Source: JAAZGD01 sp964383845 (GTDB lineage Bacteria > Bacillota > Clostridia > Peptostreptococcales > Anaerovoracaceae). From it: a stretch of 64,000 nucleotides of DNA. This document shows, in pieces, positions 26,187 through 36,700 of this stretch. A program made the position numbers and the translations under genes. The notes under the pieces are model-generated. The model made no database searches, was not told the origin of the DNA, and was given only the letters and a program-made list of their open reading frames with translations. Each line of letters begins with the position of its first letter. Positions within the stretch are counted from its first letter, which is position 1. The stretch lies in the NCBI GenBank assembly GCA_964383845.1, contig CAYLIF010000006.1, forward strand, positions 1 through 64,000. Direction: 5' to 3'.

Positions 26187-27422
26187 TTAAAATGTTAAAT
26201 CTAATTTCTCAAGCCTCGTTTTCATTTCTCTAATAATCTCCCTTTCTTCCTCGAGTGTATCCGCTTCAAATGTGGCGGAAAATCTCAAATATGCTCCCGC
26301 ATCATCCCAAGGTACCACAGAAATAGAAGCATTCTCAATAAAGTATTTTGCCGCCTCTTCTGCTTTTTTAAAAGTAATTCTCTCCCCTGCACCCTTTGGT
26401 GATTTAACATATAGAAAGAATGACCCTTTAGGTTTTTTCGCAGAAAAACCAAGTTCTGAGAGGGCATCTACTAATAAATCCAACCTTCTTGAATATTTTT
26501 CTGCTAAAACATCCGTTAATTCAGGATGATTCATTGCATATATTCCAGCCTTTTGAATTGCTCTAAATTGGCCAGAATCAGTGTTATCCTTAACCGTAGC
26601 ATATGCTTTTATTGCTAATGGATTTCCCACAGCAAAAGCCATACGCCAGCCTGTCATGTTGAATGCTTTTGAAAGGGAATGTAGTTCAATTCCTACATCC
26701 ATAGCTCCTTCAACAGATAAAAAGCTAATCGGAGTCTCATTATCATATGTTAGATTTGCATAAGCTGAATCTGCAACCACTAATATGTTATTCTCTTTTG
26801 CAAAGCTAACCACATCTTGATAAAACTCTTTGCTTGCACTTTGTCCTGTAGGATTGTTGGGGTAGTTAATATATAAAAGTTTAGCCCTGGATAATATTTC
26901 ACTAGGTATTTCGTCAAAATCCGGGTAGTAATTATTCCCTTCTGTCAGGGGCAAAGTGAAAACCTCTCCCCCCAAATACTTTGTCCAAGTTGATAGTACG
27001 GGATAGCCTGGAACAGTGGCCAACGTTATATCTCCCGGATTAATGAAACATGCAGGTAACATAGCTAAGATTGGTTTACTGCCAATTCCATGAAGGATAT
27101 TTTTGTCAGGATCAAGGTCTTTTACTCCAAAGACTTTTTCCATATAAGAAACAGCAGCTTTACTAAACTCAGGAATACCATTATCTGCATAAAAACGATT
27201 CTCTGATTTTCCAGCTTCTTCATTTAAAACTTTTACTATAGAGTGATCCGCAGGTTCATCTGGCTCACCTACTCCCATATCTATCATAGAGACATGTGGA
27301 TTTCTTTTTTTTGCCTCATCCTTAGCCATCTTAATCATCGCAAACTTATATATCTTGGTTGCTTTCCCAAAATTATCTCCACCCAATCTTTCAGCAATCA
27401 TTTTCTGTATGTCATATCCCAT
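26187..27422 (-). CDS. dapL: LL-diaminopimelate aminotransferase
   Basis: This PLP-dependent class I/II aminotransferase converts tetrahydrodipicolinate directly to LL-diaminopimelate, bypassing the acyl routes. It has MIDMGVGEPDEPAD near residue 46, the substrate/PLP region YINYPNNPTGQSAS near 175, the PLP Lys in LHSLSKAFNMTGWRMAFAVGN near 232, and the C-terminal YLRFSATF Arg region. At 411 residues it fits DapL. The context with dapA, dapB and lysA strongly supports this over a generic aminotransferase. No dapD/dapE genes are present in the window. Confidence 0.88.
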   Translation of the reverse strand: MGYDIQKMIAERLGGDNFGKATKIYKFAMIKMAKDEAKKRNPHVSMIDMGVGEPDEPADHSIVKVLNEEAGKSENRFYADNGIPEFSKAAVSYMEKVFGVKDLDPDKNILHGIGSKPILAMLPACFINPGDITLATVPGYPVLSTWTKYLGGEVFTLPLTEGNNYYPDFDEIPSEILSRAKLLYINYPNNPTGQSASKEFYQDVVSFAKENNILVVADSAYANLTYDNETPISFLSVEGAMDVGIELHSLSKAFNMTGWRMAFAVGNPLAIKAYATVKDNTDSGQFRAIQKAGIYAMNHPELTDVLAEKYSRRLDLLVDALSELGFSAKKPKGSFFLYVKSPKGAGERITFKKAEEAAKYFIENASISVVPWDDAGAYLRFSATFEADTLEEEREIIREMKTRLEKLDLTF

Positions 27423-27454
27423 GTTTTCTTCCTTTCATTTATGTAAGCTCTAAT

Positions 27455-28729
27455 CTAAAAGTATAATGTAGCGAAATAGTCTTCTGGAGTTTCTGCTCTT
27501 CGAATAAGTTCTGCAGACCCATCCTCTTTTAATAGCAACTCTTTTGAACGCAGTTTACCATTATAATTATATCCCATTGAAAATCCGTGAGCGCCAGTAT
27601 CATGAATAAATATCAAATCCCCTATATCTATCTGGGGCAGCTTACGGTCTTTTGCAAATTTATCATTGTTCTCGCATAAGCCACCTGTTACATCATATGT
27701 ATGGTCAAGAGCTTCATCTTCTTTGCCCATAACAGTTATATGGTGATAGGCTCCATACATCGCAGGTCTCATCAAATTGACGGCACAAGCATCTAAACCA
27801 ACATACTCCTTGTGAATGCTCTTTTTATGAAGAACTTTAGCAACTAGGGCTCCATAAGGTCCTAAAACAAATCTACCTAGCTCTGAGTAAATTGCAACAT
27901 CCCCCATACCATTTGGCACAAGTATATCCTCATAAGCTTTTCTAACACCTTCTCCAATAATCTTAATATCTGCCGGCATATCTTCTGGTTTATAGGGAAT
28001 TCCTACCCCTCCAGAAAGATTGATAAAACTAATATTTACTCCAGTTTCATTCTTAAGCTCTACCGCTGTTTGGAATAATATTCTGGCCAATTTAGGGTAA
28101 TATTCATTTGCTCTTGTATTACTTGCCAGAAACGAGTGGATACCAAAGTGCTCTGCGCCTTTTTCTTTTAGGGCCAGAAAACCTTGAGTCATTTGTTCTC
28201 TTGTAAAACCATACTTAGCTTCGCTGGGAGTATCCATTATCGCATTATTTAGAACAAAGTCTCCACCAGGATTGTATCGGCAGCTAATGGTTTTTGGAAT
28301 GCCAGCCACTCTTTCCAAAAAATCAATGTGGGAAATATCGTCTAATGTTATTGTGGCTCCTAAATCCACGGCAAGCTTAAAGTCTTCTTCAGGAGTCACA
28401 TTGCTTGTAAACATTATTTCGTCTCCTTTAAAACCACAATTCTTAGCCATAAGGAGTTCTGTATATGAAGCACAGTCTACTCCAAAACCTTCTTCTTTGA
28501 GAACTTTTAAAATTGCAGGGTTCGGAGTTGCTTTAACAGCAAAATATTCCTTGAATCCAGGGTTCCAGCTAAAGGCATCTATAAATCTTCGTGCGTTTTC
28601 ACGTATACCTTTTTCATCATATATATGGAAGGGTGTGTCGAACTCGTCGATTATCTTTTCCAATTGTTTTTTATTAACAAATGGTTCTTTTTTCTTTCCA
28701 ATATTATTGTCTTCTGTAGCTTTATTCAT
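27455..28729 (-). CDS. lysA: Diaminopimelate decarboxylase
   Basis: This PLP-dependent enzyme makes lysine from meso-diaminopimelate. It has the PLP Lys in YFAVKATPNPAI near residue 64, NLSGGVGIPYKPED near 237, the ELGRFVLGPYG block near 306 and GFSMGYNYNGK near 390. It carries an N-terminal extension (NKATEDNNIGKKKEPF) before the barrel. The start overlaps the regulator stop by 4 nt (ATGA), and dapL follows 32 nt after its stop, so the three are one operon. Confidence 0.9.
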   Translation of the reverse strand: MNKATEDNNIGKKKEPFVNKKQLEKIIDEFDTPFHIYDEKGIRENARRFIDAFSWNPGFKEYFAVKATPNPAILKVLKEEGFGVDCASYTELLMAKNCGFKGDEIMFTSNVTPEEDFKLAVDLGATITLDDISHIDFLERVAGIPKTISCRYNPGGDFVLNNAIMDTPSEAKYGFTREQMTQGFLALKEKGAEHFGIHSFLASNTRANEYYPKLARILFQTAVELKNETGVNISFINLSGGVGIPYKPEDMPADIKIIGEGVRKAYEDILVPNGMGDVAIYSELGRFVLGPYGALVAKVLHKKSIHKEYVGLDACAVNLMRPAMYGAYHHITVMGKEDEALDHTYDVTGGLCENNDKFAKDRKLPQIDIGDLIFIHDTGAHGFSMGYNYNGKLRSKELLLKEDGSAELIRRAETPEDYFATLYF

Positions 28730-29427
28730 TGTTCCTTTGCACTCCTTTTCATTTCAATTATTTCAATTTCATTCCGTAAAGATTCCTTCATCAATTCAAC
28801 AAGATTATTTTTATTTGAATATAAACAAGTAGAATCTTCTTGGTCTATATCGCCAGTCAAGGCATTTTGAGAATCAACAATAAGTCTAATAGAATTTTGA
28901 GGCTTAGCTGTTATATAAGTAGTGGCGCCTGGTATCTCAATGTTTTCTTGAGTTATAATAACTATCCTAATTCCTCTTTCAATAGCCTGTGCAATTTCAA
29001 AAGAAATTTTTCCCAACACATTGGCAGATGCAGAGATATATACCCTTTGTTCTGAATTCTTTATCATGGCTTTCATTTTGTCAGTAATCTGCGCCCTGCC
29101 TCGTATGGTTATATATCCTTTTGGATCTTCCCTTTTTTTAGGCATACTCTCTAGTAAAGTTTTTTTCTCTGCTTCAAGCTTTCGAATCTTGTTATCACAA
29201 AAATCTTCTAAATTTACTGGAGTGTATTGCAAGGAATCCCCTTCAATTAGATATGCCGCTCCTCTTTCTACTAATCTATCCAGAGTTGTATATGCATTGG
29301 ATCTAGAAATCCCAGTTCGCTTTGCCAGCTCATAACCATTCATCGGTCCATGAATAAGAAGAGCCTCATAAATTGTCGCCTCTTGTCTAGTTAATCCAAA
29401 ACTGACTAAGCCATCAATCGTATTCAT
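28726..29427 (-). CDS. TrmB-family transcriptional regulator
   Basis: The N-terminal winged helix (LVSFGLTRQEATIYEALLIHGPMNGYELAKRTGI, residues ~5-38, given here in overlapping parts: LTRQEATIYEALL, GYELAKRTGISRSNAY) matches the TrmB DNA-binding domain. A coiled linker and a C-terminal effector-binding-like region (IERGIRIVIITQENIEI, LIVDSQNALTGDI) follow. I start at the ATG at 29427, because the predicted promoter would begin transcription near 29457; an in-frame start at 29508 lies upstream of that. TrmB proteins usually sense sugars; linkage to lysA-dapL suggests an amino-acid or DAP-pathway signal here. This is inference. Confidence 0.75.
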   Translation of the reverse strand: MNTIDGLVSFGLTRQEATIYEALLIHGPMNGYELAKRTGISRSNAYTTLDRLVERGAAYLIEGDSLQYTPVNLEDFCDNKIRKLEAEKKTLLESMPKKREDPKGYITIRGRAQITDKMKAMIKNSEQRVYISASANVLGKISFEIAQAIERGIRIVIITQENIEIPGATTYITAKPQNSIRLIVDSQNALTGDIDQEDSTCLYSNKNNLVELMKESLRNEIEIIEMKRSAKEQ

Positions 29428-29463
29428 ATCATAGCCTTTCAAATAGTGTTCCTTATTGATACT

Positions 29464-29492
29464 ACTATACACAGAAAGAAATTTAATGTCAA
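29464..29492 (-). promoter_or_regulatory. Promoter of the trmB-lysA-dapL operon
   Basis: The minus strand carries TTGACA (29492-29487), a 17-nt spacer and TATAGT (29469-29464). Transcription should start near 29457, 30 nt before the regulator start codon. Confidence 0.75.
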
Positions 29493-29515
29493 GAAATAAG
29501 CAGGCCATTCACACA

Positions 29516-29549
29516 ATAAATGCCCTCTATGATTTATAGAAGGCATTAG
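29516..29549. repeat. Imperfect inverted repeat upstream of trmB promoter
   Basis: AATGCC-C-TCTAT and ATAGA-A-GGCATT form an 11-bp stem around a GATTT loop. It lacks a T-run on either side, so it is not a clear terminator. It lies about 25 bp upstream of the trmB -35 box and could be a regulator site or a relic of the former terminator of a gene displaced by the insertion element. Confidence 0.4.
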
Positions 29550-29587
29550 AATACTTTGAATATTTTTTTAAAAGTTTTGGTTCCTAA

Positions 29588-30779
29588 ATTGCAATAACAA
29601 ATTGAACTAGTCCTTCGAACCTTGAAAATCTGTTGTAATATTTATAGAGCATAGATTAGGTCCAACTCTCTATCGAAGAGTTCTTCTGGCGTTTTGTACC
29701 CGAGGATTTTTCTGGGTAGACCATTGACCCAATCCCCTAAGAAGCTTATAGCCTCATGGCTATAGTGGGATATCCACTTTCCTTTAGGGATAAACCGTCT
29801 GAGCAGTCCATTGTGTCGTTCGTTGGTGCCTCGCTCAAAGGAGGAATATGGATGAGTAAAGTATACCTTCGTATCACCTGTTTGAAGAGTTGCAAGCTCA
29901 GAAAACTCGGAGCCGTTGTCGGAGGTAATACTCTTGAAGACTTGGGAGAATCCACTGCCAAAATCTTCTTTTAAACTCTCCAATTCAGCCATCACAGCTT
30001 CCGCTGTTTTGCCAGGGATTTTCCGTACCAACATGTTTCGAGTCTTTCGCTCCACCAGGGTCAACAGAGCTTCGTCTTTCTTAGACTTGGAGCCGATAAC
30101 GGTGTCAATCTCCCAATGGCCGAATTCCTCGCGATTATTGACATAATCGGGGCGAGTACTGATGCTGTCTCCTAGGATTTTCTTGTTCTTTCGAATAACA
30201 TTTCCCTTGACCTTACGGCGGAGTTTGAGCGGGAGATGGAAGTTCTTGATCCCGATGAGACCAAGGTCGATGTAGTTGTAGATGGTCTTGGTACAGAGAG
30301 TTTTGCTGAATGTCTCTGACTGGCGGGCTCTGCCCACCGCGGCATCCACCGACCAGGAATTTTCAAGCATAGTCGTTTCTATGTGCTTAACGAAATCCTC
30401 ACATTCCAGTACTTGAAATTGTTTGCAGCAAGCCTTGCGATTTTCTACATATCTTGCCTGTCCAGCATCAGCAAGGTAAACCCTAATCGTATTGCCGACT
30501 TTTATCTGATCGACTGTACCGCGCCTAATCTCATTTAATACCGTGTTGATAGGGCGTTCTAGGACCTTGGAGATAGCATAGGCTGTCTTACCGTCCTTCA
30601 ACATCAGCTCAATTTTTACACGCTCAGTCAAAGTCAGGTGTTTATTCTTTCGCGGATGTGGTGTAAACTGTGTAGTATCCATGGTGATCACCTTTCTGCA
30701 TAAAATTTTTGTCGCAAAATTATTTTACAACAGAAAGGGTCACTATGGATTTTTTATTAGTTCAATTTGATTTTACAAT
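29588..30779 (-). mobile_element. IS30-family insertion sequence
   Basis: An intact-looking element of about 1.19 kb. Terminal inverted repeats of 24 bp at 29588-29611 and 30756-30779 agree at 20 of 24 positions, including the run CAAATTGAACTA, and enclose one IS30-type transposase gene. No target duplication is evident beside these ends; flanks are CTAA on the left and GAGT on the right. IS30 elements normally duplicate only 2-3 bp, so it may be masked or lost, or the true ends may differ by a few bases. The base composition inside is visibly more GC-rich than the neighbourhood. Confidence 0.85.
29642..30682 (-). CDS. IS30-family transposase
   Basis: This 346-residue transposase has an N-terminal helix-turn-helix (LTLTERVKIELMLKDGKTAYAIS region, seen in parts as TLTERVKIELML and TAYAISKVLERP). 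The DDE catalytic core has Asp in HWEIDTVIG near residue 190, Asp in SITSDNGSEF near 252 and Glu in ERGTNERHNGLLRRFIPKG near 287, the IS30 family signature. I start at the ATG at 30682, with AAAGGTGA 5 nt upstream; a GTG three codons earlier is also possible. The frame is unbroken, so the element may still be active. Confidence 0.92.
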   Translation of the reverse strand: MDTTQFTPHPRKNKHLTLTERVKIELMLKDGKTAYAISKVLERPINTVLNEIRRGTVDQIKVGNTIRVYLADAGQARYVENRKACCKQFQVLECEDFVKHIETTMLENSWSVDAAVGRARQSETFSKTLCTKTIYNYIDLGLIGIKNFHLPLKLRRKVKGNVIRKNKKILGDSISTRPDYVNNREEFGHWEIDTVIGSKSKKDEALLTLVERKTRNMLVRKIPGKTAEAVMAELESLKEDFGSGFSQVFKSITSDNGSEFSELATLQTGDTKVYFTHPYSSFERGTNERHNGLLRRFIPKGKWISHYSHEAISFLGDWVNGLPRKILGYKTPEELFDRELDLIYAL

Positions 30780-30788
30780 GAGTCAAAA

Positions 30789-33700
30789 ATGAATAAATTG
30801 AAATCAAGCAAAAAGGCCATTGCCTTCGTATTGACCATGCTGATGATTTTAGGAGTGGGCTTCCCTCGAGTTTCTTTTGCAGATACGCCGTCAAAAATTG
30901 TAGATCTAAATATCATGGTGAACAAAGAAACTGTAAAAGTTGGAGAAGAGTTTACCTACACAATTCGTTATTCATACTCTAGCAATGATGAAGCATTCGA
31001 AAACGAGCAAATAATATTCAGTCTACCTAAACCAATGAAATTCTTAAACATACTTGAATCTACAGATGTTGAAAGCTATGAAGTAACAACCTCCGCATTA
31101 CCCGGGACAAGTGATGCAGGTATCATAGTATCAATGAAAAAATTAAACTCAGGAACAACGGGTTTTATAAAAATTACAGCTTACTTTGAGCCAGGAAGTA
31201 TTTTAGGGCCAACATCTAAAGCGGGAATACTAACCAACCACCCTACAGCAAACCCAACAGCTTCTGCCATAGTTCCCACTGTAACTGCCGATGTTGATAC
31301 TGAATTAACATGGTCTTTAACAAAAGAAAAGATCTTGCCAGCAGGAGAAACTTCTCCTGCATATGGAGGAGAAGCAGAATATAAAATTTCAGTTCGTGGC
31401 AACAATGCAATTGGGGGAATTCCTCTTGAAGATGTAAAAGTAATAGACGTTTTACCAGTAGGTACAGAATTTGTAGAGGCAACAACTGGATATACAGCCA
31501 CCCCATCCACGAGCCCAAGCACATTAGAATGGAAAATAAATAAACTTATGCCTGGAGAGTTGAAAACATTTAATGTTACTGTCCGTTATCCTTCAGACTA
31601 TCCTTCCACTACTGCAATAAATACAGCACAAATCTTCGTTACGAAGGCAGGTATAGTTTCAACAAAAGCGGCATTTAGCACGCATTCTGTTACTACGCCA
31701 GGTCCAGTCATTGGAACAATATCAAAATGGTCTCGTCAGCCAAATGATCGCTATTCGGTTGGACAGCAAGTGGTTTTTTACATAGGAGGCTATAATAATA
31801 AGGGAAATATCTCAATTGATGAAATGGAGATAGTAGACGAGATACCTGATGGCATTAATCTTCAGTCAGTTACTGTAGGAAACGCCAAAAATGTGAAAGT
31901 ATTTTACAGCACATATATAGACCAAGAAACCTTCATTCCCTGGACAACACCTTCAACACTTCCAGATGGTCTTGGGATTAACCATATAAAAAAGGTGAAA
32001 TGGGTGATGACCAATGTGCCTGTGGGTTTTGTTGGAGCGCCTCTTAGAATATCCGGTAAGCTGCTAGAAAATTATAGAGAAGAATTAAGCCCTTCAGCAG
32101 TTGTAACCGGAAACAGCATAACTAATACGGTTACTTTTAACGCTACAAAAGGTAGTGTGGCTCTAACAAGCAGCAAAGCCATCGAAACCATTACCGTGGG
32201 GTCATCGGATATAATGAGTATGCCTTGGCTATCGATAATGAAATTTTCTGACATACCCCCTAATGTTAATAAAAGAGTTGATAGAAAAAGCGAGGTAACT
32301 TATACAATTAGGATTAAAAACAATGATTATGCAACTGGTGATCTAAATATGGATAGTGGACAATCTATAATTATTAATGACTTGCCTAATCCTATTATGA
32401 AAAATTATAAATACATTTCCCTTACGGGGTCTGCAGGTGCCACTATAGGTGAAATAACCGGATCAGGAATAACTGATGGTGGAGTAAATATTACAGCCAC
32501 TGCAGTGGAATGGACTTGGACAAAAGGAGAACTCAAACCTGGAGAATATATCGATATAACATACACCACCGAGGTAGACAAGGATGCCTTGGTTGGCCCT
32601 TACTTAAATACAGCTACTGTAACCACATCTGGTATATTTTTAGACCCTAGAAGCACTTCTCTAAGTGCAGTTGCAAAGGTTTTTGTCCGTTTTTCAGGAT
32701 CCTTAAAATCAAGCAAGGGTATCAAAGGACATAATGATTCTAAATTTAAATACCCAAGCCCCACCGCCATTACCACAGAAACACTTCCTGGTGGTACTGT
32801 AAGATACCAATTAAAAGTCAATAATGGTGATTCAAATGGCCCTATAACTAATGTGGTGATGATTGATAAATTCCCACACGATGGAGATACAGGAGTAATC
32901 GTACCTTTTGGAAGAGAGTCTAAATGGTCACCATATTTGGTGAATATAGTTACCGGCAAGGATGGGAATCCCTTAACTGATGCCAAGGTTTATTATTCAA
33001 CAAGCCCTACACCTGATACTTCCAAATTAAGCAACCCATTGGGGTCTGACACAGGATGGTCATTAACACCTCCTGCTCTTATCACCAGCGTGACAGCTAT
33101 AAAAATTGAATTTGGGAACAAGGAATTTAAACCTAATGGAGAACCTATATATGTAGAATGGGACATGAGAGTTCCTGTAAGCTTCAATCCAGGAGATTAT
33201 AATAAAATCGCAAATAATTCCTTCGCCTTTGGAGCCACTTATACAGATGAAAATGCAAGCGGCGACCCTATTCAATTGCCATTCCTTCCTTCTGAACCAA
33301 CCAAAGTAGGAGCAAAACTTACATCCCCATCGGCGGGTACATTTGCCATCGGAGATTTCATCTGGGAGGATATTAACAAAGATGGAATTCAAGGCGCTTC
33401 GGAACCAGGAATAAATGGTATAACTGTAAATTTATATAAAGACGGAGAAACTTCTCCTTCAGCATTTACTATTACTGCAAATAATTTTGATGGAAAACCC
33501 GGATACTATAATTTCCCTAACTTGGATAATGGTAAATATCATGTGGAGTTCGTAATGCCTAAGGATTATTTTATTACTAACCTTAATGCCACAGGTGGTG
33601 CCTTGGATTCTGACTTTGAACTAAGTGGATCTGCGATGGATAGGAAGTATATAGCTACCGTGACTTTATCAGGTTCAGATTGCCTTGATATTGATGCAGG

Positions 33701-36700
33701 TATTTACAGGCTTGGATCTATAGGCGACATGGTTTTTAATGATAGGAACTTTAACGCTGTGTACAATAACTCCATAGATAAGGGAGTTTCTGGGGCTTCA
33801 GTAAAACTTTATAGAATTACTGGTGGAGGAGTTACAGAAGGAGCAACATATTGGAATGGAACAGGCTTTGTTTCTACTACTGCAATCATTACAGACAGTA
33901 CTGGTAAATACAAATTTGATGGACTTGACCCTGGGGAATATATTGTTGAGTTTACAATGCCAAATGATAGTTTCAAGTTTGTTACTCCGGGAAGCATAGA
34001 TAGAGCAGATAATGATAGTAATGTCCAAACCAACAGCACGGCATCAGGAACCACCGTGGGGCGGACAGAGAAGGTAGAATTGAAGTCAGGAGAAAACCGA
34101 GTAGATATTGATGCAGGGATATACTTGGGCCAAATTGGTGATCGTGTATGGCACGATAGAAATGGCAATGGAATTCAAGATGTTGGAGAACCAGGTATTA
34201 ATGGTGTAACTGTGCAACTATATAATTCTGATGGAACTACACTAGCCAAAGATGCTTTTGGGAATACTGTTGCAGCTGTAACAACGTCTGCAACAGGAGG
34301 CTTAGATGGAATCTACTATTTCAATGACCTTGGTGCAGGCGATTATGTAGTAAAGTTTATAACTCCAGCAGGATATAATATCACTAAAAAGAACGCAACT
34401 ACATCTGCCTTGGACAGCGATGCTGACCCAAAAACAGGGCTAACATCAAAGGTGACATTAACAGCGGGATCTCAGGATATTACAGTGGACTGTGGTCTAT
34501 ATAACTTTGTATCTATCGGAGACTTTGTTTTCAATGACCTGAATGCTAATGGCATTCAGGATGGCGGTGAAGGAGGGATTACTGGAGTAGCGGTAACGCT
34601 ATATAGAGTTACTACTGGAGGAGTTACTATCCCAGCCACTTATTGGGATGGATCACCAGTGCAGGATATCATAACTACTGGATCGGGATTTTATCTATTC
34701 GACAGGATTGATCCAGGAGAGTATAGGGTTCAATTTAAGACAACTGATTCAGCATTTATGGCCACTAAAGCAAATGTAGGAGGTAACGACACTAAGGATT
34801 CAGATGGTATTCCGACTACCACTAACTATAGTGTAGTTTTAACCGATAGTTATAAACTGGATTCTGGAGACTCTAATCCTAACGTTGACCAGGGATTCTT
34901 CCTAATACAACCTGGAATAGAGATAGAGAAAACTGTTTATGCAAATACTGACGGTGGAATTGGAACTGGAACGCATTTAATTGCCAGGAAGGCTGGAACG
35001 CCCTTGACCTATATGTTCAAAATCACGAATACTGGAAACACTTATTTATCTGATATAGAGATAGATGATATCCAATTGGGAATAACATTGGGTGGAATGA
35101 AGATAAAAAGCGGAAGTCTTCCTTTAGCCCCTAATGCAACGTTAGTAGCTTATTACGAAACCACATTAACAAAGGACATAAAAAATACTGCAGTTACAAC
35201 AGGGACAGCCGTATATGATGCAACAGGAACGGCAATCCCTGGCATGGTCAAACCTACAGACAGTGATATGGCAGAAGCAAGGGCCATAAATCCAGGAATA
35301 ACAATCGAGAAATATGTTTACTCCGGCCATACAACAGGGGCTGGAATAGGAACAAAATTACTTACAGGTACTTCAGGGGAGGCCATAACCTACTTATTTA
35401 AGGTCACCAACGATAGCGACACGTTCCTGAAAGATATAATAGTAACAGACGAAAAGATAAGTATAGGTGGAGTTTACTTAACAAATGGCGGAATGGTATT
35501 AAGAGGCGACAGCTCTGCTGTGCCATTAGCAACTGGTAAAAGCATTATATACTATTATCAAACAACACTTGCAGGGGACCTTGAGAACACAGTTCGTGTT
35601 ATTGCTACCCCTTGTGACGCCTCTGGAACAGAGTATGCAGAAGCAGTTAAACCAACTCATGTTGCTACTGCAAAGGTTGAAATTGAATCTTCAATCGGGG
35701 ATTTCGTTTGGTATGATATTAATGGGGATGGTAAACAGGATGCATCTGAACCTGGAGTGGCTGGAGTAGTTGTGAATCTCTCATCAGGAGGAATTATCAT
35801 TAGAACAACTACTACAGACTCTGTTGGTTGGTATACATTTAGTAAGTTGCCAAGTGGAACTTATGAGGTGATAGTAGCCCCTGGTAGCGAACTAGATGGC
35901 TATAAGCAAACTTATGATCTGGATGGAGGTAGTGATAATAGAGCAACAGTAAAGCTAGAAACCAATAAGAATCGTACTGATGTGGATTTTGGATATGAAC
36001 CAATTCCTAGTTTGTCATTTACAAAAACCGTTGATAAAGCATATGTAAAACGAGGGGATACAGTTACTTATTCCTTAACTGTTTTAAATGACGGGAAAAC
36101 TGACCTAGAGAATATAAAGATTAGTGATGCTGCTGTAGGAATCGATATAACAATACCAAAGTTAGTTAGTAATGCATCTATAACCACATCAGTTGCTTTT
36201 GTTATACCAGCCGGAGCCCCTATGGGTCCTTGGGTAAATATAGCTGAGGCTAAAAGTAGCACTACAGCTATTGTAACAGATGATGCGATAACTACTGTGT
36301 ATAAGCCTTCAAGCCCACCACCAGTGGTTACGCCACCAGCGGTGGTTACGCCGCCAGTTATTACCCCACCAGTAGACCCTCCTGTTGGCCCTGGTGGTGG
36401 TACCGTTGACACAGAGGAGGACACCCCAATTGAAGGAACTGTTCCCGGGACAGGAGGCACTGTTGTTACTCCCCCTGGAGATGGAACAGTAACAGTTGAT
36501 GAAGATGGAAAATGGACATATACTCCAGACCCTGGATTTACTGGTACAGATTCTTTCGTTATAATGACATTAGATGAAGACGGAATTCCATCAAGCTATG
36601 AATTTATAGTGAATGTTCTTGATAAAGGAAACTTAGGATTACCAAAGACAGGCGGCATTGATCAAGGTTTCTTGTATCTAACAGGATTACTCCTAATCTT

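Noticed and set aside
29428..29508. Longer N-terminus for the TrmB regulator starting at 29508
   Set aside because: A good promoter at 29464-29492 would start transcription downstream of that codon; the ATG at 29427 has its own AAAGG site.
33348..35760. Tandem repeats that might be a CRISPR array
   Set aside because: The similarity is at the protein-domain level (SdrD_B), in one long open frame with irregular spacing; no short direct repeats with spacers are seen anywhere in the window.
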